Origin: Symbiodinium natans
Taxonomy: Eukaryota > Sar > Dinophyceae > Suessiales > Symbiodiniaceae
Assembly: GCA_905221605.1 (NCBI GenBank)
Contig: CAJNDS010000265.1
Span: forward strand, 1-64,000
Length of the DNA stretch: 64,000 nt
Direction of reading: 5' to 3'
This document shows, in pieces, positions 51,961 through 62,307 of this stretch. The notes beneath the pieces were generated by a model. The model made no database searches and was not told where the DNA came from. It worked only from the letters and a program-made list of their open reading frames with translations. Both the position numbers and the translations under genes were made by a program. Numbering within the stretch: the stretch's first letter is position 1; each line of letters opens with the position of its first letter.

Positions 51961-53011
51961 CAAAATAAGTGTCGTATGTATGTATGGCGTGACTGCACCC
52001 TGCCACAAGTGTGGGTAACAGCCAGTCAAGGCGTCTAGAAGTCCCTCACCCTGCCCGCTGCTCTAGCGACCTGGGCGACAGCATCGTGCCAGGTGGCAAC
52101 AAGCAAGGCTTGGCGGGTCACCGCAGTTTCTGCCCAGGAGGCAGCTTGAGCCGCAGCCATCTTGGCTGCAGCGAAAACATGGGTAAAAGGCGCAGTGGCT
52201 TGACCAGCTGCGCTGTCAGCAGTCTCATTGAGAGCGCGCAGTTTTGCGGTAGGCACTGGAGCAAGTGGCGACTCCCATTCGGGATGGCGGCCATGTGCAG
52301 GAACCCAGTACACAGCGGAGCCTGTGAACAAGCGCCCAGTAGGCTCGAAACTCGCCGTTTATGGCAAGAGCAGATCGGAACCCGGTAACCAAGGCTTTGT
52401 TGTCTGTGAAAACACACACTGGCGCACCCAGCTGGGCAGCTGCTGTGGCTAACACGAGGAGAGCATAGCGCTCTGCTGCAGCGGAGGACCTATCTAACCC
52501 AGGAACCACCCCACCAAACCCTACACCAGGTGCACAAGCAATGCCCCAGCCTGCGTGCTGGAACCACAAGAGATCATGAGCCTCAGGGGCATGCAAGGCG
52601 CTGCCATCGGTGGCAACCAGCAGTGCAGAGTCAATCGTCTCGGCGTCCGAGAGTGCAAGCAACAAGTCCTCAGGGACATCCGGGAGCTGCCACTCAGGGG
52701 CACTCAGCCCGGAAAGCAGGGGAACCAAGAAACGGTGCTCTGCAGAGGAGCGATGAGCCAGAGGGGAAGGCATAGCCGGGCAGTCGAAGGTGACATGCGT
52801 GCGCGTGGGGAGCGGGTCACCGCACACGCAAGGCGTGAAGGGAATGCGCATGCGTTCCAAGGTGCGAGTATCATGAGCGGCAGCGTGCAAGACACGGCGC
52901 ATCGCACCACCAGTGGCATGGTGCGGCGCTTGGGCACGGTGGTAACGCAAAGCAAAATGCGAGGTGGCCTGCAACGGGGCACCTGATTTAGGGTCGCAAA
53001 ATAAGTGTCGT
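51961..53011 (-). mobile_element. 5'-truncated LINE insertion with 15-bp target duplication
   Basis: The sequence CAAAATAAGTGTCGT occurs at 51961-51975 and 52997-53011. Between them lie 1,021 bp not belonging to the host gene, and deleting the insert plus one repeat restores the reading frame DDTYF|DRLWC. The insert ends (minus strand) in a short CATACATAC tail after a 3' UTR of about 55 bp, typical of LINE 3' ends. It carries the RNase H fragment below. Target-primed reverse transcription explains truncation, tail and duplication. Confidence 0.93.
52035..52985 (-). pseudogene. LINE zinc-finger and RNase H domain, frameshifted
   Basis: Minus frame one (from about 52985): CVCGDPLPTRTHVTFDC, a C-x-C…H…C finger, then RNase H motifs VATDGSAL (first Asp), RSSAAAERYALL (Glu), VCVFTDNKALV (Asp). 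Near 52320 the coding shifts to a second frame with VYWVPAHGRHPEW and LNETADSAAG (last Asp), ending at 52035. All four RNase H positions survive but in two frames, so the copy is dead. No RT is included, as expected for 5' truncation. RNase H marks an I/jockey-like or similar clade, unlike the endonuclease-type LINEs at 55-60 kb. Confidence 0.85.
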
Positions 53012-53459
53012 CCCATAAGATGAGCATGCGGCGAGAGTTGGCAACAAAGATGGGAAGGGCTGCTATTTGCTCTGCCTTCTGCTCCTCGTCCGTCTGATGA
53101 ACGCAGAGCCTGTCCAGCCACAGCGAGGGTGAGCCGAGCCCACAAACAGCGCCCACAAGCTGCTGCCCGAAAAGCAGGGTGACAAAAAACACAGCCATTG
53201 GCAAGTATACGAGGCATGGAAGGGCGAGGTAGCTGCCACCAAGACTCGTCAAGCCACCCACTCCCAAGAAAAGACCGGCAACTAAACTCCACGCTGCGAT
53301 GGAACACCACAGCGCTCTCTCCAAGTTGAAATAGAGGCAGAGAGCCAAGTACTTCTGCCAGCGCCCAGCGCTCCAAGAGTGCCCAATGAAAACGTCGATG
53401 TGATCCGTCTCCACGGATCTTTCGAAGAGGGTCCTGAGATGGCCCTGCTCTGAGACCCT

Positions 53460-53590
53460 CTGAAAGAGACATGTTTTTTTGATAAGCCTCAATATAACTA
53501 TCCTCTTAAAACCCAATAAGGGGAAAACGGGGAAAACTCTAAAGTGGGTCCCAAAAAGAGCCGACCTAGGGTCTTCCCCGCGAGCTGTAC
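53460..53590 (-). other. Intron 1 of the HSW gene
   Basis: 131 bp, CAG|GTACAGC…CTCTTTCAG|AGG. Clear polypyrimidine end. It shares only short words (AAGAGGATA) with the introner pair. Confidence 0.65.
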
Positions 53591-53653
53591 CTGCTCTGCT
53601 GTCGGAAAGCGGCTCTTGGAATTCCCGCCGGCCGCCATGAGAGTCATGAGGCC

Positions 53654-54654
53654 ATCGTTGAAAATCATCCCGAACCCTTTGAGCAAATTCCTGCACCACT
53701 CTTGGGGTACTTTTTGAAACGATCATGTTTGTTCCTTTTAACTTTTTTGCGGTTTCTAAAGTATTCATTAAAGAGGTAAATGCTGTTCAACAATGGCCCG
53801 GTTTCCCCACGGTCGTGCTCCGGAAGTAGCCGCGGCGGCGTGCTTCCTCGAACGCGGAGCGACGGGCCTTCCGGAGGCGGCGCCGGTCATCCTCCGACAT
53901 CGACAGCTTGCCTCCCTCCAGATTTTGTGGGAGGATCCACCTTAAGTAGATCCCTTGTTGGGGTTCCTATAAGAGTAGCCCAGTAGTAGTATAGGGTACG
54001 ATTTGTTGGGGGCTCAATTTGTTTGGATCCTCTCACAGGTCTGGGTCAGGAATAAGCCTGAACATGAGCGGCGAATGTGGAGATGGTTGCGGATTGCTCC
54101 TGCAAGTGCGAATGTCTGAAACCTTTCATGTGTGGCTTTGCTTCCACGGGGGACAAGAGTCTTTAGTGATGGTTGCTGCTGCATCCCCGGCGTCAGTGTG
54201 TGTGTGTGTTCACCGCACGGTATTCTGGGAGGAATTCTGGGACGAACTTGAGCCAAATGAACAAGATCGCCAGAGTTGCGGGAGTTTCTGATTGCATGCG
54301 CTCTCAAGATGCAATGTCATATCTGTTGAGACTGCAGAATTTGGCTCCGAAGCCTGTCAAAACAGCTGCATCAAAACAAGCCTCCAGGCACAGGCAACCT
54401 TTCCTTAGTCATGTGCGTTCCTGTGCCCCCCCCAAACTGGAAAGTCAGACAGTGCCAACATCGAACAGAACCACGGCCTTCACACCGAGTGTGGGCATGA
54501 CTGGACTGCTGGTTCGCACGCTATCACTGTTGAAGATCACGAATCCCTTCGAGTAAGTCCTGCTACAACACATCAGTCCATTCCTTGGCTACTCCAATGC
54601 TGGCCCGGAGAGTCCCTTCTGCAGGAGGAATAGCAAAACTAGAACAGGCAAAAA
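53654..54654. other. Unassigned region
   Basis: May hold the HSW gene's promoter and any further 5' exon. The minus frame upstream of exon 1 meets a stop near 53730. A plus frame at 54173-54556 shows no domain. Also a short GTGTGT run near 54199. Confidence 0.4.
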
Positions 54655-54890
54655 GCAAAAGAATCGGGCCAAAGGTTTTCGGAGAGCCAGAAAGCGATAA
54701 AACTTGAAACACAGATTCGGGCCAAAGGTTTTCGGAGAGCCGGCGATAAACTTGAAACACCGATTCGGGCCAAAGGTTTTCGGAGAGCCAGAGCGCGATA
54801 AACTTGAAACACCGATTCGGGCCAAAGGTTTTCGGAGAGCCAGAGCGCGATCAACTTGAAACACAGATTCGGGCCAAAGGTTTTTTTTCG
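54655..54890 (+). repeat. 52/53-bp satellite, block 1
   Basis: About five units of a repeat containing ATTCGGGCCAAAGGTTTTCG then GAGAGCCAGAGCGCGATAAA and CTTGAAACACAG. The minus strand is open in all frames, so ORFs here are artefacts. Confidence 0.95.
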
Positions 54891-55346
54891 AGTCATGTAC
54901 AACCCTCAAACCTCATTGGGTTAAGGGTTTGGGGCTGACGTTGCTTGTGAACAAGCCCAACAAAATGCGGCACGGCCAAAGCCCCGCGTCCAACCTGTTG
55001 GTGAGTCTCGCGCCCGACACCCGGTGATGTAGGATGCGTCCACCCCACCATCAGAAGGCAGAGAGCAAGGCGGCCGTAGGGCGAACCCCCGACACCTGCA
55101 GGAGTCCCCGGCGTCCCGCAAGACCTCCAGCCCCATGCTTGCCGATGGGCCGTAGCAGCGTGTGCTACTTTACAAGCTACGCGCAAGAAGCTTGACGGAC
55201 CCAAGCGGAGGTCAGAGGAAGCTCGACGAGCCCAAGCAGAGGTCAGGTGCGAAAAGGGCCAGGCAGGCCGGGCACAGAGGGCAAGCAAGATAAGCAAGGG
55301 CAGAGGTCTGCTCTGTCACGGGCGCCCAGCTTGGGAGCATTCGGGA
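54891..55346. other. Unassigned sequence
   Basis: GC-rich, with AGCTTGACG…CCCAAGC type repetition near 55187-55235. No gene recognised. Confidence 0.4.
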
Positions 55347-55900
55347 TCACGGGTTTTGCAGCGGAGTGGAGGCGGACTGCGCGCCATCGGGCAGGCGGCG
55401 CAAGACGGCACGGGCGTTCTCACGCTGGAGCGTGACGCTGAGGCACTGCAAAAGCTGCTCGGTGGCCGCGCCCGATCCATCACCGGACTTAGCGGCCAGG
55501 AGCGCCCCGAGTGTGCGCCAGACTTTGATTGCTTCACGTCCCCAGCCACCACAGGATGATTCCGCAATGAGGGGGAGGAACTGCAGCCCCTGGTCTCGGC
55601 AGAGGGCTGCCGTGTTAAGATGGGAACGCTTGCGTTCCTCGTAAGCCGCACAAGTGTGAGAGCCATCTGCAGCAGAGGCGGCAGCTGCCCCACATCGCAA
55701 GCCGCTCGTGACGGCAAGGTCGAACACTGCAGGCCCGTGCAACCCCCAATGAGGCACAAAGACATCGGCTGGTCGGCGGCCACCCCCGACGGACTCCCCA
55801 ACTGCGCCTGCCTCACAGGCTCCAAGTTCAGCAGGGCGGGCGGGGAGGAGGTTTGGCTTTTCAATCTCAGGGGATAAGCCTGCAGCATGAGCCCGCTCGG
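55347..55900 (-). pseudogene. LINE C-terminal domain (restriction-like endonuclease candidate)
   Basis: Minus frame: AGLSPEIEKPNLLP, RRPADVFVPHW, AVFDLAVTSGLR, YEERKRSH, QGLQFLPLIAES, GGWG, RENARAVLRR, stop at 55347. The R-P-x-D…(F)D-[LV]-x-V-x-S-G…K-R pattern resembles the C-terminal PD-(D/E)XK-type endonuclease of R2-like LINEs (inference), and the same string is frequent in protist and animal LINEs. It is abruptly joined to a satellite block at its upstream side (55895), with no RT attached, so it is a truncated relic. It may come from a different LINE family than the body at 57.2-59.1 kb. Confidence 0.75.
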
Positions 55901-56085
55901 CCAAAGGTTTTCGGAGAGCCAGAGCGCGATAAACTTGGTTTTGGGAGAGACAAAGCGCGATCAACTTGAAACACAGATTCGGGCCAAACGTTTTTGGGGA
56001 GCCAGAGCGCGATAAACTTGAAAACAGATTCGGGCCAAAGGTTTTGGGAGAGACAGAGCGCGATAAACTTGAAACACTCGGCACC
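55895..56085 (+). repeat. 52/53-bp satellite, block 2
   Basis: About four units, more diverged (AAACGTTTTTGGGGAG and GTTTTGGGAGAGACA variants). It abuts the LINE C-terminal fragment. Confidence 0.95.
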
Positions 56086-56512
56086 ACCAAGGAAGCCATA
56101 GGGGTGTTGCACTCCATCGCGGCTGACGTGGCGAATATGGAGGCGCGGGAGACCGCTGATTTTCGGGAGGGGATGTTTGGCAGAATCGCGGTTGTGCTGG
56201 TGCGCGCGGGTGCAGCGGCTGTAGCCCGACGTCGCCGGCACATCAGCGCCTGCAGCCCGATAGGGGCGTGTTTGGTTGAAGCGGCGCTTGACATGCCGCA
56301 TGAGCCAGGGCAGCGCTAGATCGTCACACAATGGTGAGGAGGCCTCTTTGAACGTCTGCACCGAGTGAGCTCCCATGGTGTTGCTTTGTCAGAAGTCCTC
56401 GTGCCAGCCTCAGAAGTAGGGAAGGGCTTGCCCTGTCGTCGCGCCGCCCTCAGAAGTAGGGAAGGCTTGCAGGGCGTATGGTACTGTCTAAGACCCATCT
56501 ATGCAGGGCTGA
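56086..56512. other. Unassigned spacer between satellite blocks
   Basis: Open minus frames here do not show LINE motifs. A local 'cagaagtagggaagg' duplication is at 56408-56465. Confidence 0.4.
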
Positions 56513-57150
56513 AACACAGATTCGGGCCAAAGGCTCTCGGAGAGCCAGAGCGCCAGAGCGCGATAAAACTTGAAACACAGATTCGGGCCAAAGGTTTTCG
56601 GAGAGCCAGAGCGCGATAAAACTTGAAACACAGATTCGGGCCAAAGGTTTTCGGAGAGCCAGAGCGCGATAAAACTTGAAACACAGATTCGGGCCAAAGG
56701 TTTTCGGAGAGGCAGAGCGCGATAAAACTTGAAACACAGATTCGGGCCAAAGGTTTTCGGAGAGCCAGAGCGCGATAAACTTGAAACACAGATTCGGGCC
56801 AAAGGTTTCGGAGAGCCAGAGCGCGATAAACCGATAAACTTGGAACACCGATTCGGGCCAAAGGTTTTCGGAGAGCCAGAGCGCGATAAACCGATAAACT
56901 TGAAACACAGATTCGGGCCAAAAGTTTTCGGAGAGCCAGAGCGCGATAAACTTGAAACACAGATTCGGGCCAAAGGTTTTCGGAAACCCAGAGCGCGACA
57001 AAACTTGAAAGAGCGCGATAAAACTTGAAACACAGATTCGAGCCAATGGCTTTCGGATAGCCAGAGCGGGTTAAACTTGAAACACAGATTCGGGCCAAAC
57101 TTTTTCGGAGAGCCAGAGCGCGATAACCTTGAAACACAGACTCGGGCCAA
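56513..57150 (+). repeat. 52/53-bp satellite, block 3 (largest)
   Basis: About 12 units. Some have a CGATAAAC duplication or truncated units (56999-57020). It lies immediately 3' of the LINE body. Confidence 0.95.
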
Positions 57151-57199
57151 TTTTTTTTTTCGCACCTTTTTTTACCTGCACGTGAGAGTTCTCGGTCCC

Positions 57200-59110
57200 T
57201 CACGGCCGCTCAGCTAGCAAGTCCCCCAGAGGGATCTCTGCGCCATCACCGGCGTTTCGCAAACAGACCGGCAGCTCCAGCAGGGACTGCGCATGCCAGC
57301 GTCCCGCTGCTGAAGCGGCCCCCGACCTCAAGGCCGAACACGACGAGGCGGCAGCGGTCCGGAGCTCAGGGCACGTGCGCATTTTACGCTGGGCCGCCTG
57401 CTCCAGAGCGAGACCCGGCCGCACATCCGCGCCCGCGCCTGCCCGTCGCGTCGGACGGGGCAAACCAAGGTGGTGTCAACCCCGATCTGCGCCCCCTGCC
57501 ACAAAGGCAGGCCGTTGGCCACCACCTTGATCCTCCGGCCGTCCGTCGCCGGAGCGCAGGCGGAACGGTGGTCCCCGAGCTCATCGAGGGTTCCGCCACA
57601 GCGGCATCGGTGTGGGGCGAGTGAGCAGCAACGCCAGTCGCAACAGCCGAAGCGGGAAGATGCGGGACTGCCCACTGTCGACGACGAAGTCCTGGCTGGA
57701 TGGCGGTGATCGCGCAGCTGGCTCCTTCTTCGCCGCTTTAGTACAGCAGCAGCGCCCGGGATGCAACATCCAAGTCAGAAAAAAGCATCTCGAACGCGCG
57801 CTAATCCACAGCAGCTCCGGCACTTTGCTGCCATCCCCGGAAAGCCCAGCATCTTCTCCGAGGTTGGGGCGCGCCGTGCCCTCCAACAGCGCTGCCCAAG
57901 TTGGCGCCTGATACCCCTGCGATCGTAGGGATTGCGCGGCCTGCTCTGCCTCCCTGACCCTGGGGGGACACCCGCTGCTGCGACATTCAACAGGGGCCGC
58001 ATGAGTGCGGCGAGCGTGCCGGGGTGGCACACCTGCAGCGCGGTGACGGTGTCTGCCTAGGAGGCCCAATACGCCGCATGCCTGTGCTCCCTAGCCGGCG
58101 ACAAGCCAAGGCCACCCATGCGCAGTGGCAAGTGGGCTCGCCGCTCGCTCTCAGGTGGGAGGTCCAGCGGCACGTCCCCCCCTCGACAGCAAGGTCGCCA
58201 GGCAACGCAGTATCGCTTCGTCGTGCGACGCCGCGTACGCCGCTGTTGCGCTCGGCGGCACCGTGCGCAGCAGGTAGTTACACCGAGGCGCCGCGCAAAG
58301 CAGGAGCAAAAACCACGCGCTCTGGAGGTCCTGGACGGCCGGCAAACGCGCGAGAAGGAGGTCCTGCTGTCTTCGTTTCTCCTCCAAGATGGACGCAACG
58401 TACTCGCGGCTGCCAATGGGAGCCCCCAGCACCACCAGCCCTTGGATCTGCCTCACGGCGGGGCAGGGCCGCGACCAGGCCCGGAGGCTCCTCGCCAGCG
58501 GCGTTCCGCACCCGCGTCTTGCCGAGGTGGACTTGGACGTTGGCGTGTTGGGACAGAGCCTCTTGCGCTGACCGCAGGGCGGGGAGGGTCTCCGGCGTGG
58601 ACGTGACGTAGACGTCATCCAGAAAAGCATACAGGCCTTCGTCTGGCCGCAATGGAGAGTAAAGGTGGAGAAGGGCCGCATGTTGGCCGAGCGCATATAG
58701 CCCCGGCATCAGTGGATCCCCTTGTTCCCCGCCCTCGCCTTGCAACACCTCATGCCCCCCCCCCCCGCTCATCGTAATAAATGTAGCGGCTGGGCTGCCC
58801 GAACGGCAACAGGCCGGCCAACGATTCGTGGCAGCTCAGGGCCCGCAGCATGCTGGCACGGGAGATGTCGTCGTACGCACCCACGCCATCTATGTTCAGT
58901 ATCGTTGTTCGAGGGTCGGCTTCCGTTGCAGCCCGCAACGCCCGGACCAGCGCCTCCGCTGCTGTGAGGTAACCATCGGGCGACATGCAGAGTAGCAGTG
59001 CGGCCGCGAGCGGGAGCGGTGCGTCGGGCAACGCTGTCAAGGCAGTCGCGGCATCACGGTCCTCTTGCTTTATGCGCCAGCCTTCGTCCTGGGCCTCGCA
59101 CTCTGCCACC
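57200..59110 (-). pseudogene. LINE body: RT, thumb and zinc-finger regions with several frameshifts
   Basis: On the minus strand: LTAAEALVRALRAA and NIDGVGAYDDISRASML (RT motif A, about 58900); frame shift at a poly-C tract (58754-58767); then GEGGEQGDPLMPGLYALGQ, YAFLDDVYV (RT box FLDD, about 58622) and LGKTRV; second frame with VVLGAPIGS, LLLLCAAPRCNYLLRTVPP; third frame with AHLPLRMGGLGLS (58060). Then SLRSQGYQAPTW, and HRCRCGGTLDELGDHRSAC (C-x-C…H…C, about 57600), VVANGLPLWQGAQIGVDTTLV. Finally, after another shift, QRKMRTCPELR and QSLLELP to 57200. This is the layout of a LINE frequent in dinoflagellates. At least four frameshifts make it non-functional, although the homopolymer shift could be a sequencing error. 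Its RT N-terminus is cut by the satellite at 59115-59260. Confidence 0.85.
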
Positions 59111-59114
59111 GCGA

Positions 59115-59262
59115 GCGTGATAAACTTGAAACACAGATTCGGACCGGTTTTCGGAGAGCCAGAGCGCGATAAACTTGAAACACAGATTCGGGCCAAAGGC
59201 TTTCGGAGAGCCCAAGCGTGCGAAACTAAAAACACGGATTCGGGCCAAAGGTTTTCAACGCA
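59115..59262 (+). repeat. 52/53-bp satellite, block 4, upstream edge of LINE
   Basis: Three units, one truncated, placed directly beside the RT N-terminal coding region. Confidence 0.95.
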
Positions 59263-60019
59263 GCCGCCGCCAGCGTTGGTGGAACTTGCTCGGGGTGGCT
59301 GTGCAGCGGGCGGGCCTGGCCTGCTCTGCTGCACCCCAGCCAGCACAGTGAGCCACATTTGCCATTGCGTGTGTGAGCGTGTAGAGTAGTCCTCTAGCTC
59401 GCGACAGAAGGAACGCAACCGAGCGTAAACTCGAGCGTGCCGCGATCAAAACTAACTGTGAGGCAATATGTCGCATTGCTTCGCGAGAGAGACGAGTCCT
59501 CGAACGATCGTGAGTTACGGCCAATGCCGGCAACACAAGTTTCGGCGCACGGGTCGTCTGCGAACTCGTCTCGGCGGAACGACGTGCAAGCCAAGAAACG
59601 CTCCTACTTCTGGACTAAACCGGATGCACCAGCGGCCCAGTACCGGACTTGCAACGCATCCGTGAATACGTGGCCGCATTTGGCCGCAGACCATGCACCC
59701 AGCGCTGTTTACGCAGCTTGACACATCAACCATGCAGTGTGCAAGAAGGTTACGTTCCTTCGGGCGAGAGCCGAAAGGCTTGGATTAGGCAAAAATGGCG
59801 CTCAACTTGCCTTCCGATGTGGACGAACCTGTTCATCACCAAGGGTGCGACAGAGCGGACAAACGGCCAATCACAAATTGCACAGCCCAAATTCGGGTGT
59901 GGTCTGGGCGAGCGAACTTTTTTTTCCTCGAGCCTTTTTCCTCCTGTCCACGCGGTTCCTGCGCAGTGGCGCCACAGCCAGGGCGCAGGCAGCCGAGTCA
60001 CGGCATGGGAGCAGGGAGG
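59263..60019. other. Unassigned sequence
   Basis: Several overlapping short frames with no domain. 59815-59915 contains words of the 61.2-61.9-kb degenerate repeat (gtggacgaacc, caatcacaaattg). Confidence 0.4.
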
Positions 60020-60412
60020 AAGCAGCAAGGAACTCGCTGAGGGTTGGGGGTTCCCCTCAATTTTGCCTGTGCCAGCGAGGGGGAGCGACAACAGGCTTGC
60101 TGCGAAGGCCCGCTCAGCGGCGAAAGCGAGCAGGGCTGACCACCGCTGGGCAAAAGCAGACATGGCGGCGGGATGGCTGGACGGTGGCACAGAACGGGCA
60201 CGGCAACGTGCCAGCAGACGCACGAAGCGGGCTGCTTCAAGGCACCTCCCACCAACCTCAATGCCGATGACGATCAGACGGCACCGGGGGGCGCGAGCGA
60301 ACTCGGGGAAGTGCGGAGTTTCGCGCGGCGCGCGATGCGGAGTGCCGCCCCAACACGGCGGGTGGGGCCGGGCAGCCGTGAGGGGAGACACGAGGGTTGT
60401 GTGGACATCCGG
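60020..60412 (-). pseudogene. LINE C-terminal fragment
   Basis: Minus frame: HTTLVSPLTAARP, PHFPEFARAPRCRLIV, IGIEVGGR, ARFVRLLARCRARSVPP, AQRWSALLAFAAERAFAASLL. This matches the end of the 57.2-kb LINE (DTTLVCP, RTCPEL, QSLLELP) and is the better-preserved copy of it. It is cut at 60412 by a CA-rich microsatellite. It sits inside a longer open frame (59750-61324) whose other parts are non-coding. Confidence 0.75.
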
Positions 60413-60439
60413 AATATATTGAGCGCAGGCATCCGGATG

Positions 60440-60705
60440 CAGATGCGCACGCACACATATGCGCATGCGTGCACACGCCGACGTGCATGCACACGCCGAC
60501 GTGCATGCACATGCACGCACATGCACGCACATGCACGCACACGCACGCACATGCACGCACATGCACGCACATGCACGCACATGCACGCACATGCACGCAC
60601 ATGCACGCACATGCACGCACATGCGCACACATGCACGCACACAAGCACGCACACTCACGAAAACGCACGAACACGCACGCACGCACGTGCCAAGGAGCAA
60701 GCACA
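60440..60705 (+). repeat. ACATGCACGC decamer array
   Basis: Tandem ATGCACGCAC units with ACACGC variants. All frames open, giving Cys/His/Ala-rich artefactual ORFs on both strands. Confidence 0.95.
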
Positions 60706-61199
60706 CATGCAGCGCGATATCCCTCCGTACTATGGGGCCGAAGTGGGAGGCCGCTGGAATGGAGGCGCTGCGGTTCGTCAGAGATATTGATCCGCTTGCG
60801 CGCTTGCCGCGCGCCCCCCACGGTCTCGGTCGCCATGCAAGCGGCCGTTGGCACACTGCCTTTGGCCAGGCGCCCCACATTTCGGCGGGGCTCGGACTTC
60901 GCGTATCCTGGTGCCGGGTGTAAGCGCGGCGGTTGGCTGTGCCCATGCGGCCTTGAGGACACGAGCGCGCAACGGCAAAAAAAAAACATGAGAAATAAAA
61001 AAACTCTTGAGCTCTAAAGTCTAAACCCAACCGCCTACCGCAAACCCCAACCACACCATGAACCACGGGCCATGAACCAGAAAGGGAAGGGGGGACCCGA
61101 CCTGAACGGGGCGGCTGGGGACAGTGTGTGGGAAGGGGGTTCCGTGAATGCTGGCGCGTAGAAAAGGGTGTGGGCGGACAAATGGCGTGGCACGTGTTT
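60706..61199. other. Unassigned sequence
   Basis: Contains an A-rich run near 60980. No gene recognised. Confidence 0.4.
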
Positions 61200-61960
61200 A
61201 CCGGCGTGGGCGGATGAGCGATGCGAACTATGGAAACCGGCGGTGCCATTGGATTTGAAGAAGCAGATGGCACACGGCTTTCGCGGCGCAGGCAGATGAA
61301 CACTTCAATCACAGTGCGTCGCATTTCTCAAGCGGCTTGGGTGGTGGACAAGGAAAACTGGTACGCCAAGGCCACATTGATGCGGAGAGCGACAAGCCTC
61401 ACATTCTCCACGACCTCTTTCGGGCTTAAGGGCTACGGTTTAGAATTGTGTCAAAGCTGCATTTTTCCCAAAATTGCGCAGCGTGTGGTCCAAGAGGCGG
61501 CAGCAGGGCAAACGTTTCAAACAAGAAATGGCGCGGCGTGTGCTTCAAGGAGCGTGGGCGGACGAACCTTTTCAGTCACAACTTGCGCAGCCGTTCAGAA
61601 ATGGCACAGCGTAGGGGCGTGGGTGGACCAAAAAGCATGGGCAGTCGAACTTTGTCCAATCGCAAGATGACCTCAACTGCAAATCGGTCTGGCGGCGTGT
61701 TTTTCGAGGCAATGGCGGCCAAACCTTCCATCACAAGTCAAAGGGGCACGGGCCGACTTGCTCTTCAATCACAAATTGGCATGGTGTGTTCAAGCGGCGT
61801 GGGCACGCGAACCCTTCAATCACAAACTGCGCGGCCTGTGCTCCAAGGGGAATGGGTGGATTTCGTCGCGCATTGCGCACTTCTCCATCAGAAATGGCGC
61901 GGTGTGCAGCTCGCGACCGACGCTCGGGGACATCACGCCTTGTCATGAAGGCAGGCAATC
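61200..61960 (+). repeat. Degenerate repeats of about 55-60 bp
   Basis: Recurring words 'ttcaatcacaaa.tg.gc', 'aaatggcgcggcgtgtg', 'ttcaagcggcgtgggc' and 'ggacgaacc' at irregular spacing (61300, 61420-61600, 61755-61910). The plus ORF 61221-61670 crosses these and is probably not a gene. Confidence 0.65.
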
Positions 61961-62157
61961 ACATGCCATTTCAGCCCAAGAACTGCCGGGAAGGGAAGCA
62001 TTCCCAACTGCTGAGGGCAGGTAACAACCACACCAAAATGCACAATGCGTTCCGCGATGGCGTCGACCGGCTTGCACAACTTACGGTGGTTCGACCCGCC
62101 GCCACACTGGGCCCAGCGGAGCCACGTCCTAAGGCACAGACCTCCTGAAGCCAAGTA

Positions 62158-62307
62158 CCCTAAACCCTAAACCCTAAACCCTAAACCCTAAACCCTAAAC
62201 CCTAAACCCTAAACCCGAAACCCGAAACCCTAAACCCTAACCCCTAAACCCTAAACCCTCAACCCTAAACCCTCAACCCTAAACCCTAAACCCTAAACCC
62301 TAAACCC
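62158..62307 (+). repeat. Interstitial telomere-like CCCTAAA array
   Basis: About 20 units with CCCGAAA and CCCTCAA variants. Confidence 0.95.

Larger units (their letters stand above)
50496..53653 (-). pseudogene. HSW/TIR-like polytopic membrane protein gene, split by a LINE
   Basis: Proposed exons: 1, about 53653-53591 (…KSRFPTAEQ); 2, 53459-52997 (RVSEQGHLRTLF, DVFIGHSWSAGRWQKYLAL, membrane segments, LWLDRLCVHQTDEEQKA, RRMLILWDDTYF); 3, 51975-about 51753 (DRLWCNLELGTFSRY, VDVMPLWLAPWLL); 4, about 51679-51540 (LPIIWFGATQVLKPIL, TFAAQFIIGMISG); 5, 51438-51106; 6, 51003-50496, with four hydrophobic segments, ending AAYDSLLQNEV. 'DVF.[SG]HSW…DRLC..QT…LW…Y..RLWC..EL' is a TIR-like fold signature. 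From memory such membrane-anchored forms are expanded in dinoflagellates; signalling or defence roles are unproven. Frames join perfectly across exons 4-5-6 and, if the LINE is removed, across exons 2-3. The exon 3/4 junction is unclear: the frame meets TAG at 51752, and a GGTGCCCTT repeat flanks the gap. With the LINE in place the frame is broken, so this copy is probably inactive. Confidence 0.8.

Noticed and set aside
56450-57203. Minus ORFs with LSRSGSPKTFGPNLCFKF repeats
   Set aside because: Translation of the 52/53-bp satellite, open in all three frames.
59750-61324. 524-codon minus ORF
   Set aside because: Only 60020-60412 matches a LINE; the rest is read-through of a decamer microsatellite and unrelated sequence.
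61221-61670. 149-codon plus ORF
   Set aside because: Overlaps degenerate 55-60-bp repeats and shows no domain.
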